Shown piece after piece: positions 17,389 through 29,821 of a stretch of 64,000 nt of DNA. Made by a program: the position numbers and the translations under genes. How positions within the stretch are numbered: position 1 is the stretch's first letter; the number at the start of each line of letters is the position of its first letter. The DNA lies in the NCBI RefSeq assembly GCF_037977235.1, contig NZ_CP150276.1, forward strand, positions 868,001 to 932,000, in the 5' to 3' direction. This DNA is from Paenibacillus sp. FSL K6-0276 (GTDB lineage Bacteria; Bacillota; Bacilli; Paenibacillales; Paenibacillaceae). A model generated the notes under the pieces. It made no database searches and was not told where the DNA came from. It saw only the letters and a list, made by a program, of their open reading frames with translations.

Positions 17389-18378
17389 ATGGCTCAGACC
17401 TTTCTGCATCAAGCAGGGGAACCTATAGCCCAGCTCAAGCCTACACGAAAACGTAGATGGGGTGGGGTTGTTCCCTACCTCTTCATTTTTCCCTGGATCT
17501 TCGGATTCCTCGTGTTCACCTTGGGGCCTTTGTTATTTTCCCTTATCATCTCTTTTTTCGATTGGCCGATTGTCGGCGAAGTACGCTTTATCGGGTTTGG
17601 CAATTATGCGGATATGTTTACGGATGACCCGTTGTTCTGGACCTCACTCGGGGTCACCCTCAAATTTGCGGCTCTGTTCGTTCCATTGAACATCATTGTG
17701 GCGCTTGGGCTTGCGATTCTCCTGAATCAGAAGACACGGGGCAGTGCCATATTCCGAACCGCCTTTTATATTCCCTCCGTTATATCAGGCGTCGCTCTGG
17801 CTATGATCTGGTCTTGGGTATACAGCGGTGATTATGGGATTCTGAATTACTTCCTGTCCCTGATCGGCATTCAGGGCCCTGATTGGCTCAACGATAAGCA
17901 GTGGTCATTAGTAGCGATGGTGTTCGCAAGTCTCTGGGGACAAGGCTCGATGATGCTGATCTTTTTGGCTGGTCTCAAAGGGATTCCGAAAGATCTTTAT
18001 GAATCCGCTTCCATTGATGGGGCAAGCAAGATCAGACAATTCTTCAGTGTGACGATTCCGATGATCACGCCGACGATTTTATTCAACTTGATTACTTCCA
18101 TCATTGCAGCCTTCCAGCAGCTGACCCTGGCTTTATTGCTGACCGGAGGCGGTCCAATGAAAGCAACTTATTTCTATGCCATGTACATGTATGAGAATGC
18201 GTTTAAGTATTTCAAAATGGGGTATTCGGCAGCTAACGCCTGGTTCATGTTCCTGATCGTGCTCAGCTTGACCTTCATTGTGTTCAAATCATCGGAAGCC
18301 TGGGTGTTCTACGAAGGTGAAATGAAGAAGAATCCTCAGGAGAAGCTGAAGGCTCAAGGAAGGAGACGTTCTTTGTGA
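17389..18378 (+). CDS. Sugar ABC transporter permease, MalF/UgpA-like
   Basis: 329 residues with six predicted membrane helices. The cytoplasmic EAA loop that docks the ATPase is ESASIDGASKIRQFFSVTIP. The N terminus (residues 1-25) is polar and basic, followed by PYLFIFPWIFGFLVF. No ATPase gene is in the cluster; in Firmicutes a shared MsmX-type ATPase elsewhere usually serves such importers. Its TGA stop overlaps the GTG start of the next permease (GTGA). Confidence 0.95.
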   Translation: MAQTFLHQAGEPIAQLKPTRKRRWGGVVPYLFIFPWIFGFLVFTLGPLLFSLIISFFDWPIVGEVRFIGFGNYADMFTDDPLFWTSLGVTLKFAALFVPLNIIVALGLAILLNQKTRGSAIFRTAFYIPSVISGVALAMIWSWVYSGDYGILNYFLSLIGIQGPDWLNDKQWSLVAMVFASLWGQGSMMLIFLAGLKGIPKDLYESASIDGASKIRQFFSVTIPMITPTILFNLITSIIAAFQQLTLALLLTGGGPMKATYFYAMYMYENAFKYFKMGYSAANAWFMFLIVLSLTFIVFKSSEAWVFYEGEMKKNPQEKLKAQGRRRSL

Positions 18379-19187
18379 AGAAAATACTCGTATACGTGCT
18401 GCTGCTCTTTTTTTCACTGTTGTTCATAGCCCCGCTGTTCTGGGCGGTTACGACTGCACTTAAGTCACAGTCCGAGCTTTATCTTTTTCCACCAAAATGG
18501 ATTCCTTCTGTATGGAAGTTCAGCAATTTTGCAGAGGCATGGAACATTCAACCCTTCAATATGTTTCTGAAAAACACACTGATTATTACCATCCTGTCGA
18601 CGTTCGGTCAACTGATTTCATGCACGCTCGTTGCCTATGGATTCGCCAGATTTCAGTTCAAGGGCAGGGACTTTTTGTTCCTGGTTGTGCTCGCAACGAT
18701 GATGATTCCCTGGGAAGTCACTATGATCCCGCAGTATATGCTGTTCAACTTTCTGGGATGGATTAATACGCTCAAATCCCTTATTGTACCGTCTTTCTTC
18801 GGGTCGGCCTATTTCATTTTCCTGCTGCGGCAGTTCATTCTCACCATCCCGCGTGAGCTGGACGAAGCAGCTACAATCGACGGAGCCAATAAGCTAACCG
18901 TATTGACGAGGATTATTGTCCCGCTGATGGGGCCTTCGCTGATCCTGGTCGCTGTGTTCCAGGTTATGGGATGTTGGAACGATTATCTCGGGCCGCTCAT
19001 TTTCCTTAACGACCAGGCGAAATACACATTGACCCTGGGGCTCTCACAGTTCAAAGGGATGTACGGTGTGGATATGCAGTCTATTATGGCGATTACTGTT
19101 CTGATCTCGATCCCGCCGCTGGCAATCTTCTTTTTCGCTCAGCGCTATATCGTTGGAGGCATTGCGACTACGGGCATTAAAGGTTAG
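18375..19187 (+). CDS. Sugar ABC transporter permease, MalG/UgpE-like
   Basis: 270 residues, GTG start overlapping the previous stop by 4 nt. Six membrane helices; EAA loop DEAATIDGANKLTVLTRIIVP and the typical C terminus AQRYIVGGIATTGIKG. It pairs with the preceding permease to form the translocation channel of the importer. The next gene, the beta-galactosidase, is 114 nt away with no evident terminator, so the operon probably continues. Confidence 0.95.
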   Translation: MKKILVYVLLLFFSLLFIAPLFWAVTTALKSQSELYLFPPKWIPSVWKFSNFAEAWNIQPFNMFLKNTLIITILSTFGQLISCTLVAYGFARFQFKGRDFLFLVVLATMMIPWEVTMIPQYMLFNFLGWINTLKSLIVPSFFGSAYFIFLLRQFILTIPRELDEAATIDGANKLTVLTRIIVPLMGPSLILVAVFQVMGCWNDYLGPLIFLNDQAKYTLTLGLSQFKGMYGVDMQSIMAITVLISIPPLAIFFFAQRYIVGGIATTGIKG

Positions 19188-19298
19188 TTGCCGTTACGGT
19201 TACGGGAAGTTAATAGAGAATGGGAAATTTGACAAGGAACAGAGAACAGAACTGAACAGATAGCACAGAGCAGAGTAGAGAAAAGAGAGGAGAAATGA

Positions 19299-22457
<3,159 letters not shown>

Positions 22458-22471
22458 GAGGAGGGGGCAGC

Positions 22472-23254
22472 ATGCTCCACACACAGGATGTACTCAATTT
22501 AAGCGGAAAGATAGCTGTAGTTACCGGAGGTGCTTCAGGTATTGGCCTTGCTACGGCCGGACTGCTTGCAGATTTCGGAGCACATGTGGTTGTGCTGGAC
22601 ATCAATGTAAGGCAAGGGGAGCAGGCTGTTCATGAGATTAAAGGGCGGGGAGGGGAAGCAAGCTTCCACCGCTGCGATGTCTCCTCTTCGGAGGACTGCA
22701 AGCGTGCCGCTTCAGAGATTGAGAACGCGCACGGCAAAGTCGATATTCTGTTCAACAATGCGGGGATTATCCGCCGCAAGACCGTTGTCGAGCTTGAGGA
22801 AGCCGACTGGGATCTGGTGATGGATGTATCACTTAAGGGAGTCTATCTACTCTCCAAATATATGATCCCGGTGATGGAGCGCGGAGGCGGTGGCAGCATC
22901 ATTAATACCGGCTCCGGCTGGGGCCTTAAAGGCGGAGACCGCGCCGCTTCCTACTGTGCAGCCAAAGCTGGTGTGGTCAACCTCACCCGGGCTATGGCCA
23001 TTGATCACGGCCCCGCGAACATTCGCGTGAACTGCGTGTCCCCGGGCGACACGGATACGCCGCTTCTGCGCGATGAAGCCAAGCAGCTTCAGCAGGACGA
23101 AGCTGCCTTCCTGGTGGCCTCGGCGGGGGGGCGTCCACTGGAGCGGCTGGGTACACCACGTGATATCGCGAATGCAGTGCTGTTTCTGGCCAGCGATCTG
23201 TCTTCCTGGATCACCGGAAGTGTAATTGTTGTGGACGGTGGAGGCATTGCCTAA
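22472..23254 (+). CDS. SDR family NAD(P)-dependent oxidoreductase
   Basis: 260 residues of classical short-chain dehydrogenase. Cofactor motif TGGASGIG near the N terminus, NNAG, catalytic Ser in NTGSGWG, Tyr161 and Lys165 in YCAAK, and the C-terminal SSWITGSVIVVDGGG. Asp in VVLDIN after beta-2 points to NAD(H). I place the start at ATG 22472, 6 codons inside the longest frame, because GAGGAGGGGG lies just upstream; the earlier ATG 22454 overlaps the lacZ stop and lacks a site. It probably oxidises a sugar, sugar acid or amino-alcohol made in this pathway; the substrate is not readable. Confidence 0.93.
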   Translation: MLHTQDVLNLSGKIAVVTGGASGIGLATAGLLADFGAHVVVLDINVRQGEQAVHEIKGRGGEASFHRCDVSSSEDCKRAASEIENAHGKVDILFNNAGIIRRKTVVELEEADWDLVMDVSLKGVYLLSKYMIPVMERGGGGSIINTGSGWGLKGGDRAASYCAAKAGVVNLTRAMAIDHGPANIRVNCVSPGDTDTPLLRDEAKQLQQDEAAFLVASAGGRPLERLGTPRDIANAVLFLASDLSSWITGSVIVVDGGGIA

Positions 23255-23308
23255 CGACTAAAGAAATGAACACTTTAAATCAACTTTTTAAGGACGGAGG
23301 CGTTAACC

Positions 23309-24712
23309 TTGTCTGAACACAGAACTTATGCCCATCCCTATATCCCGAACACAGTACCGGAAGTCCGGGAGGCCATGCTGAAGGAAATCGGCCTGAGCTC
23401 CATCGACCAGCTGCATGATGCGATTCCGGACAGTCTGAAGCTCAAGCGGGAGATGAATCTTCCTCCAGCTATGAATGAATATGAACTTCGTCGGCATATC
23501 GAGGCTCTGCTTGCGAAGAACAAGCATGGCGCCGATTATATCAACTTCCTCGGAGCGGGCTGCTGGCAGCATTTCGTTCCGGCTGTATGCGATGAAATTA
23601 ATCAGCGCTCGGAGTTCGTGACGGCTTATGCAGGAGAGCCTTACGAAGACCACGGCCGATTTCAGTCCTTGTTTGAGTATCAGAGCCTGATGGCCGAACT
23701 CGTCGATATGGACGTAGTTAACGTTCCTACCTTCGACTGGGCACAGGCGGCCTCTACGGCTATCCGAATGGCAGGTCGGATTACAGGCCGCAGGATTGCG
23801 CTGCTCTCCAGATCTGTCGATCCGGATAAAGCCAAGATCATAACCAATTACTGTACACCTGTAATGGAAATTAGGTATGTGGAGATTGATCCGATGACAG
23901 GAAAGATAGATCTGGATGATCTGCAGGGCAAGCTTGAGGAAGGAACGGCGGCGTTCTACTTCGAGAATCCGGGTTACCTCGGAGTTATTGAGGATCAAGG
24001 CGCTGAAATATCTGAGCTTGTGCATGCGGTGAACGCTATCTCTATTGTGGGCGTTGATCCGATCTCCCTTGGCGTACTGGAACCACCAAGCCGTTACGGC
24101 GCTGATATTGTCTGTGGGGATTTACAGCCGCTAGGCATGCATATGAACTATGGTGGGGGTCAAGCTGGATTCATCGCTACCCGGGATGAAGAGACTTATG
24201 TGATGGAATATCCGTCCCGCCTGTTCGGTATTATTCCTACAGAAGTGGAAGGCGAGTATGGCTTCGGCGATGTGGCCTATGAGCGTACGTCCTTTGCCCT
24301 CCGGGAGAATGGGAAGGAGTCGGTAGGAACACAGACAGCACTGTGGGGAATTACCGCCGGAGTCTATCTATCCCTGCTTGGACCAGCGGGTATGCAGGAA
24401 GTAGGGGAGACCATTATGCAGAAATCCCAATATGCGGCGGATAAGCTGTGTGCCATTCCGGGGGTCTCTTTGCGATTCAAAGATACAGTCTTTTTCAAAG
24501 AATTTGTCTTGGATTTCAACGAGACCGGAATGTCTGTTACTGAGATTAACAAGTGTCTTTTGGAAGAAGGGATTTTCGGAGGAAAAGATCTGTCGTCTGC
24601 TTATCCCCAGTGGGGACAATGTGCTCTTTATTGCGTAACTGAAATTCATATGCAGTCAGATCTGAACCGGCTTGCGTCAGCTATCGAGAGCATTGTCTGC
24701 AAGGATCAATAA
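23309..24712 (+). CDS. gcvPA: Glycine dehydrogenase (P-protein) subunit 1-like, GcvPA paralogue
   Basis: 467 residues, TTG start 8 nt after GGAGG. Family blocks include HPYIPNTVPEVREAMLKEIG, FLGAGCWQHFVPAVCDEI, SEFVTAYAGEPYEDHGRFQS, and DLQPLGMHMNYGGGQAGFIA. In the glycine cleavage system the GcvPA-GcvPB heterodimer decarboxylates glycine on PLP and loads the lipoyl arm of GcvH. Here neither GcvT nor GcvH is nearby, and the protein carries extra sequence compared with the usual roughly 450 residues. Its position behind a beta-galactosidase and an SDR suggests a recruited paralogue acting on another amino acid or amine (inference). Confidence 0.85.
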   Translation: MSEHRTYAHPYIPNTVPEVREAMLKEIGLSSIDQLHDAIPDSLKLKREMNLPPAMNEYELRRHIEALLAKNKHGADYINFLGAGCWQHFVPAVCDEINQRSEFVTAYAGEPYEDHGRFQSLFEYQSLMAELVDMDVVNVPTFDWAQAASTAIRMAGRITGRRIALLSRSVDPDKAKIITNYCTPVMEIRYVEIDPMTGKIDLDDLQGKLEEGTAAFYFENPGYLGVIEDQGAEISELVHAVNAISIVGVDPISLGVLEPPSRYGADIVCGDLQPLGMHMNYGGGQAGFIATRDEETYVMEYPSRLFGIIPTEVEGEYGFGDVAYERTSFALRENGKESVGTQTALWGITAGVYLSLLGPAGMQEVGETIMQKSQYAADKLCAIPGVSLRFKDTVFFKEFVLDFNETGMSVTEINKCLLEEGIFGGKDLSSAYPQWGQCALYCVTEIHMQSDLNRLASAIESIVCKDQ

Positions 24713-24735
24713 TACAGAAGAGTAGGAGGAAAGCC

Positions 24736-26295
24736 ATGAAACGGATTCGTAGAGACCACAAGGTGCGCCGCTTTCACCAAGCCAAATGGGATGAACCGGT
24801 GATCTTCGAGCTTCACCGGTCGGGTGAGCGCGGGGTAATCCCGCCAGGCACCGAGGCTGGAATTGCCGAGGCTGTCGGCCAAGGCTCAGCCCGAATTCCA
24901 TCAGCCATGCGGCGAAAAGAAGCGCCGGCGCTTCCCGAGATCGGTCAGGCCAAAGTTCTTAGGCATTATTTAAGACTCTCCCAAGAGACTTTGGGTTCGG
25001 ATCTTAACGTAGAGATCGGACAGGGGACGTGTACGATGAAGTATATTCCCCGTATCAATGAAATGCTTATACGTACCCCAAATCTGATGGAGCTGCATCC
25101 ACTGCAGGATGCCGGATCCGTTCAGGGCATCCTGGAAATCTACTATAAGCTGGACCAGGCGATGCGTGAAATATCAGGGATGGACGCCTTCTCGTTCCAG
25201 CCGAGCAGTGGCACCCAGGCCTTGCTGGCCATGGCTTCCATTGTCCGCGCATATCACGATTCACGTGGTGAGGGAGACCAACGGGATGAGATCATTACGA
25301 CCATCTTCTCACATCCGTCCCAAGCGGCGACCGCAGCGGTTAAGGGATATAAGATCATTACACTGCATCCTGACGAAGATGGATTCCCTGATCTGGAGAA
25401 GCTGAAGAATGCCGTCTCCAAACGCACGGCGGGTTTCGTCGTGGCCAACCCAGAAGATACAGGCATATACAACCATCGTATCCGCGAGTTCACGGACGTG
25501 GTTCATGAAGCAGGAGGAATCTGCTTCTACGATCAGGCAAACGCGAATGGGCTGCTCGGCATCACCCGAGCCAAAGAAGCCGGGTTTGACATGTGTTTCT
25601 TCAACCTGCATAAGACCTTTGCCGCACCTCACATGTGCGGAGGGCCGGCTACAGGCGCTCTTGGGGTAACAGATTCCCTTAAGCGTTTCCTGCCGGGACC
25701 GCTTGTTGACTGGGACGGCAGCCGTTATGTCCTTGTAGAGCAAAGCGACGACAGCATCGGCAAAGTCCGCAGCTTCCACGGCGTGGCCCAGACTGTGCTT
25801 CGCTCCTATGCCTGGATTATGAGCCTGGGGCCGGATGGCCTTAAGAATGTGGCCCAGATCGCTGTACTGAATAACAACTACCTGTATCACAAAATTCTGC
25901 AAATCCGCGGAGCCAGCGCTCCTTACATCAAAGGTCGGCGTCTTGAACAGGTAAGGTACAGTTGGAAGCAGCTTGCGGATGAGACTGGGGTAACGACAGA
26001 AGACATCACCCGCCGGATGTGTGATTTCGGCCTGCATTATTGGACATCCCATCATCCGTACATCGTTCCGCAGCCGTTCACCCTGGAGCCGACTGAATCT
26101 TATTCGAAGGAAGATCTTGACGAATATATCGAGGCGCTGACCCATATTTCGAATGAAGCTTACACGCAGCCGGATATCGTTAAATTAGCTCCACATAGCA
26201 GTACCGTTCACAGGAATGTGGAATCTTCTCTTGATGATCCCGCACAATGGTGTATCACGTGGCGGGCTTACCTAAAGAAGACACAGCCGGTATAG
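24736..26295 (+). CDS. gcvPB: Glycine dehydrogenase (P-protein) subunit 2-like, GcvPB paralogue (PLP enzyme)
   Basis: 519 residues, somewhat longer than the usual 485-490. The PLP Schiff-base Lys is Lys293 in FFNLHKTFAAPHMCGGP; other family blocks are PNLMELHPLQDAGSVQGILE, FQPSSGTQALLAM and SHPSQAATAAVKGY. It begins with a basic segment (KRIRRDHKVRRFHQAKWDEP). It is the catalytic half that pairs with the preceding GcvPA-like protein. AGGAGG lies before the ATG, 23 nt after the upstream stop. A copy of the two-hairpin repeat begins 21 nt past its stop and could end the operon. True glycine cleavage would need GcvT/GcvH from elsewhere in the genome. Confidence 0.85.
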   Translation: MKRIRRDHKVRRFHQAKWDEPVIFELHRSGERGVIPPGTEAGIAEAVGQGSARIPSAMRRKEAPALPEIGQAKVLRHYLRLSQETLGSDLNVEIGQGTCTMKYIPRINEMLIRTPNLMELHPLQDAGSVQGILEIYYKLDQAMREISGMDAFSFQPSSGTQALLAMASIVRAYHDSRGEGDQRDEIITTIFSHPSQAATAAVKGYKIITLHPDEDGFPDLEKLKNAVSKRTAGFVVANPEDTGIYNHRIREFTDVVHEAGGICFYDQANANGLLGITRAKEAGFDMCFFNLHKTFAAPHMCGGPATGALGVTDSLKRFLPGPLVDWDGSRYVLVEQSDDSIGKVRSFHGVAQTVLRSYAWIMSLGPDGLKNVAQIAVLNNNYLYHKILQIRGASAPYIKGRRLEQVRYSWKQLADETGVTTEDITRRMCDFGLHYWTSHHPYIVPQPFTLEPTESYSKEDLDEYIEALTHISNEAYTQPDIVKLAPHSSTVHRNVESSLDDPAQWCITWRAYLKKTQPV

Positions 26296-26315
26296 GGCTT
26301 GGCCCCTACATTTAA

Positions 26316-26408
26316 AATATAAGAAAGTATATCTTTCATCATACTTTGCTTATATTTCTCGTAGAAACGGATGCCGTCCATTGAAGGACGGCGCAGTCGT
26401 TTCTTCTT
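26316..26408. repeat. Dispersed two-hairpin repeat, copy 2
   Basis: Same block order as 7002-7096: AATATAAGAAAGTATA, CTTATATTTCTCG, then a GC-rich hairpin GCCGTCC/GGACGGC inside AAACG/CGTTT. The second stem differs between copies but pairing is kept. It lies at the 3' end of the lacZ-gcvPB operon and may act as its terminator. Confidence 0.75.
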
Positions 26409-26495
26409 GTTAAAAATACATTTGAAAGTAGAGGGGCTCCGTTCGTTTGGAGCCCTTCCTATTTGACTGTCTCACCAAGGAAAGGGGTTATGGGT

Positions 26496-27731
26496 ATGTC
26501 TGGGTATATGAGGAACTTGCTGCGCCTGTCCGTCGGCGTCCGCCGGTTTCTTATGACCGAAGCCATGTATGGCATCGGCATCGGTATGTATTCGCTAGTT
26601 CTTAATTTGCATTTGCTGTCCAAAGGAATGAAGGAGGATGAAATCGGGCTGCTCATGTCCATAGGTATACTGATCATGGGGGCATTGGCTATTCCTGTAT
26701 CCATATCGGCAAACCGTATAGGTCGTAAAAAGCTGCTGGTATCCGGCATCATGTTTATAGCGGCAGGAAGTGCACTTTATGCGATTGGCAATCATTCCGG
26801 CATATTCTATTTGGCTCAAACTTTGGTCTCGATTGGCCTTACTCTTGTGGAGACGACTGAGGTGCAGTTGCTATTCCACTATTGTGCCTCGCGCAAGGAA
26901 GAAGCAAGTGCCTTCTCCCTGATGTTTGCCGTGTTTACGGCATTTACCGGGGCAGGAACCCTGGCAGCCGGATACTTGCCGAATTTGGCTGATAGCGGGG
27001 AAGGCTACGGGCTTACGCTACTGCTTGCTGCACTGGTTTTCGTAGTTCACAGTATGATTAGAGGACTCTGGCTTCCCTCTGAGGGTAGGGAAAGAGAAAC
27101 GGTTGGAACATCCGGAGATTTGGAAGTGAGCCACGAAGTCTCTGGCTTGAGGAAAAAGCTGCCTTCCGGCACACTCTGGTTGTTCTCGGTATTCATGGCC
27201 CTACTCGGAGGAGCGATAGCCATTACCGGGTCATTTCTTAATGTAATTGTGAAGTACAGACTGAACTGGATGGATGACAAAGTGTCAATTCTGCTGGCGG
27301 TAAGCGGAGCTATTTTGTTTGCAGCTTCTTTAATGACGCCTTACGTATTAGAACGTTTCGGCCATAATGTGGCCATCGTATCTGTCTTTTTGGTTAACAT
27401 ACTCGTGTTCGCCTCTTTATCCTGGGCCATGCCGGTCTGGATGTTCACAATTGTGTTTCTGGTTCGCGGGGGAGGGCTTACGATGCTTTCTAATCTGCTG
27501 GACAGCCAGTTGATGTCTGCCTTTAAGGAGCGGGAGAGGAATCTCTACGCAGGGATGAGATCCGTATTTCGGAGCCTCGGATCATCCGGTGCCGCTCTGC
27601 TTACGGGATGGATTTTGATCGGACAGGATTACGAGCTGCCCTTTTTTCTGACATCGGTAGTATTGCTTCTCTGTCTGCTTTATTACATTTGGTTCATACG
27701 CCCAATTCTGGATAAAAGGCTGGAAGAATGA
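26496..27731 (+). CDS. Major facilitator superfamily transporter
   Basis: 411 residues with 12 predicted membrane helices in two halves joined by a polar loop (about residues 200-225, SEGRERETVGTSGDLEVSHE). The motif-A-like loop NRIGRKKLLVSG after helix 2 is typical of MFS exporters. Substrate unknown. Start choice: AAGGAAAGGGG stands 8 nt before ATG 26496, whereas the ATG at 26490 is only 2 nt from it. It lies behind the sugar/GcvP operon on the same strand but after the repeat element, so it may be transcribed separately. Confidence 0.88.
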   Translation: MSGYMRNLLRLSVGVRRFLMTEAMYGIGIGMYSLVLNLHLLSKGMKEDEIGLLMSIGILIMGALAIPVSISANRIGRKKLLVSGIMFIAAGSALYAIGNHSGIFYLAQTLVSIGLTLVETTEVQLLFHYCASRKEEASAFSLMFAVFTAFTGAGTLAAGYLPNLADSGEGYGLTLLLAALVFVVHSMIRGLWLPSEGRERETVGTSGDLEVSHEVSGLRKKLPSGTLWLFSVFMALLGGAIAITGSFLNVIVKYRLNWMDDKVSILLAVSGAILFAASLMTPYVLERFGHNVAIVSVFLVNILVFASLSWAMPVWMFTIVFLVRGGGLTMLSNLLDSQLMSAFKERERNLYAGMRSVFRSLGSSGAALLTGWILIGQDYELPFFLTSVVLLLCLLYYIWFIRPILDKRLEE

Positions 27732-27887
27732 ATCGCTGAGTACAACGTTCATAAGAATAATTCAATTCTTGACAGCAGCATGAATTACGACAGTCGAGGG
27801 AAATTGAAGCTTAGAATGTACCGCATCCATTTGAATTACATAGCTTTGCAGGTTATACTTTATGAGCTACCAAGCTTATCATTTAAT

Positions 27888-27920
27888 AGATCCGTCCTTA
27901 ATAAGGCATGGATCTTATTT
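27888..27920 (+). terminator. Possible intrinsic terminator
   Basis: AGATCC/GGATCT with an inner CCTTA/AAGG pairing and a following TTATTTTTC. It lies 157 nt after the MFS stop; nothing else is evident in 27732-27959. Confidence 0.5.
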
Positions 27921-27959
27921 TTCGTATGAATATATTCATTCAGATATGGAGGCGTAACC

Positions 27960-28304
27960 TTGCAGCTAATCAATCAATCAGAAATACAAGATAGGATCGA
28001 CCAGCTTAAAGATCAGGATCTGTATATCCATCTTGAGATGACGACGGGAGCATACGCTGCCCATTTCGATAGTTCTAAGCACCCAGCTGCTACTTTCATT
28101 ACCAATGCTGTGATCCGATATTCTCATGGATCGATTTCCGGTAACGGACCTTATCGAGTCGGCTTGAAAATGTCGCAGGGTTGGGTGTACTCTGAAGGGC
28201 TAACTCACTATGAAGAGAGTGAGACAGACCGATTGATTCTGGCCGGGCATGACAGCCAAGGCAAACTGGTCGTATCCTTACAATTAAGCCGGGAGCCGTT
28301 CTAA
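27960..28304 (+). CDS. yojF: YojF-like DUF1806 protein linked to bacillithiol synthesis
   Basis: 114 residues, TTG start 8 nt after GGAGG. The sequence is typical of DUF1806/YojF (DLYIHLEMTTGAYAAH, ISGNGPYRVGLKMSQGWVYSEGLTHY). In Bacillus subtilis yojF lies directly upstream of yojG (bshB2), and the same order and a TAATG overlap are seen here, which supports the assignment. Its role is not established; it is presumed to assist or regulate the BshB2 deacetylase. Confidence 0.85.
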   Translation: MQLINQSEIQDRIDQLKDQDLYIHLEMTTGAYAAHFDSSKHPAATFITNAVIRYSHGSISGNGPYRVGLKMSQGWVYSEGLTHYEESETDRLILAGHDSQGKLVVSLQLSREPF

Positions 28305-28981
28305 TGGTAGAGGAGATGAGGAGTTCAGTGGAAAGACATATTCTAGTTATATTACCGCATCCGGATGACGAGGCCTTCGGTATATCTGGAACGCTAGCTA
28401 AACATGTGCAAAACGGCACCCAAGTCACTTACGCTTGTCTGACACTTGGGGAGATGGGCCGAAATATGGGCGTCCCGCCATTTGCGAATCGGGTAACCCT
28501 CCCAGAAATACGTAAGAAGGAACTGGAAGCTTCCTGCCAAGCCATTGGAATACAGGATTTAAGGATGCTTGGTTTCCACGATAAGACGATTGAATTTGAG
28601 GATCAAGTGCTATTGGATGGAAAAATTGATGCTCTTCTAAAAGAGCTTAATCCCTCGCTGATCATTACGTTCTATCCGGGGTACAGCGTTCATCCTGATC
28701 ATGATGCTACCGGAGCTGCGGTGATTCGAACCGTTGCAAGACTGCCTAAGGAGGACAGACCTCCTGTTCACTGTATAGCTTTCGCCAATAATATTGAAGA
28801 GATTGGGGAGGCAAAGGTTATCAATGATGTGAGAGATTTCCTGAAGCAAAAGATGGCGTCCATTCAGGCGCATAAATCCCAATTCCAAGCGGCTGAGTTA
28901 TTAGGAAGCAACCCGTTAGAGGATAAAGAAATCCAAGATCGTTTTGGAACAGAACATTTCTGGATCTATCCATTTGAATGA
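28304..28981 (+). CDS. bshB2: Bacillithiol biosynthesis deacetylase BshB2
   Basis: 225 residues of the PIG-L/LmbE deacetylase fold. Zinc-site residues are in LPHPDDEAFG (His19, Asp22) and the C-terminal HPDHDATG (His130). BshB enzymes remove the acetyl group from GlcNAc-malate to give GlcN-malate, the second step of bacillithiol synthesis; some also act on bacillithiol S-conjugates. The ATG overlaps the yojF stop (TAATG), with GGGAG 8 nt upstream. A strong terminator closes the two-gene operon. The genome fragment also encodes glutathione synthesis (gshAB at 47.7 kb). Confidence 0.93.
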   Translation: MVEEMRSSVERHILVILPHPDDEAFGISGTLAKHVQNGTQVTYACLTLGEMGRNMGVPPFANRVTLPEIRKKELEASCQAIGIQDLRMLGFHDKTIEFEDQVLLDGKIDALLKELNPSLIITFYPGYSVHPDHDATGAAVIRTVARLPKEDRPPVHCIAFANNIEEIGEAKVINDVRDFLKQKMASIQAHKSQFQAAELLGSNPLEDKEIQDRFGTEHFWIYPFE

Positions 28982-28990
28982 TATTCGTCT

Positions 28991-29020
28991 AAGTCCGAGC
29001 ATATACGCTCGGACTTTTTC
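28991..29020 (+). terminator. Intrinsic terminator
   Basis: AAGTCCGAGC (28991-29000) and GCTCGGACTT (29007-29016), perfect 10-bp stem, 6-nt loop, T run after it. Confidence 0.9.
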
Positions 29021-29158
29021 TTTGTAGCTCCCTGCTGTGGGTATGCTTTAGTTTTCCAATATAAGGAATGAATATCTGTATCTTTTATTCAAATATATGG
29101 TAAGGTTTAGGAAGTTGCTCAACCAAACCGGTTTCGTGAGACCAGGAGGTGTATTCGT

Positions 29159-29809
29159 ATGAGACAATCATACTTCATTCTCATTTGCGGAATAGTCGTT
29201 CTTGCCCTGCTATCTACTTCATGTAGCAAGGACAGACCCAAATATGCTGAGCTGTTCGCACAGGTGGAAGAGCACAGGGCTGTGTTCATGCAGCCGCGCG
29301 AAGAAGGGCTTGCTGCTCTTGGGATTGCGGATGCGGTGGGTGAATATGATACAACTTTGGGTAAAATGATGCAGGATGATATCCTAACCGTCAATCAAAT
29401 GGAGTTTAAGCAACAGATTGTGGTAGATGTTGCGACCAATAAAATCATTGGTTACAGAATAGGAACCGTTTTTCCCAGATCGGAAAGCGGCTATCAAAAT
29501 GCGAGAGAACTGGTGCGCGCTTTTCTGGAGCATTACAAACCTGTGGAAGATGAAGAGGCTGAAAAAGTCGAGAAATCAGTCCAAACGATTGACAGGATGG
29601 CTCTTCCGCTAAAGCCATTAACAGGCTCTATCGAAGAATCATGGTCATACGGCAAGGGCGAGGATAAATTGTATATAACCTACAGGATGTCGAACAGTTT
29701 TCAAAGTGATGATGAATTGCCGTTGAACTTTTATTTCAGCTATGAGGGTAAGTATGATATTTCTATACGCATTAATCCCCTTCTTTATACTATTGTTCGG
29801 ACTAAATAA
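29159..29809 (+). CDS. Lipoprotein of unknown function
   Basis: 216 residues; the lipobox STSC follows a hydrophobic stretch (FILICGIVVLALL), so the mature protein is tethered outside the membrane at Cys22. The rest is mixed alpha/beta with a segment rich in Glu/Lys (VEDEEAEKVEKSVQT) and a C-terminal beta part. I recognise no family. AGGAGG lies 8 nt before the ATG. The PIG-V-type mannosyltransferase gene follows by 12 nt with its own ribosome site, so the pair is an operon and the lipoprotein may take part in envelope glycosylation (inference). Confidence 0.7.
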   Translation: MRQSYFILICGIVVLALLSTSCSKDRPKYAELFAQVEEHRAVFMQPREEGLAALGIADAVGEYDTTLGKMMQDDILTVNQMEFKQQIVVDVATNKIIGYRIGTVFPRSESGYQNARELVRAFLEHYKPVEDEEAEKVEKSVQTIDRMALPLKPLTGSIEESWSYGKGEDKLYITYRMSNSFQSDDELPLNFYFSYEGKYDISIRINPLLYTIVRTK

Positions 29810-29821
29810 TTGGAGGATCAA

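Noticed and set aside
23303..24025. A 240-codon minus-strand frame
   Set aside because: Antisense to the GcvPA-like gene, no ribosome site or recognisable domain.
25309..26145. A 278-codon minus-strand frame
   Set aside because: It is fully antisense to the GcvPB-like gene, which has clear family motifs; the antisense reading shows none.
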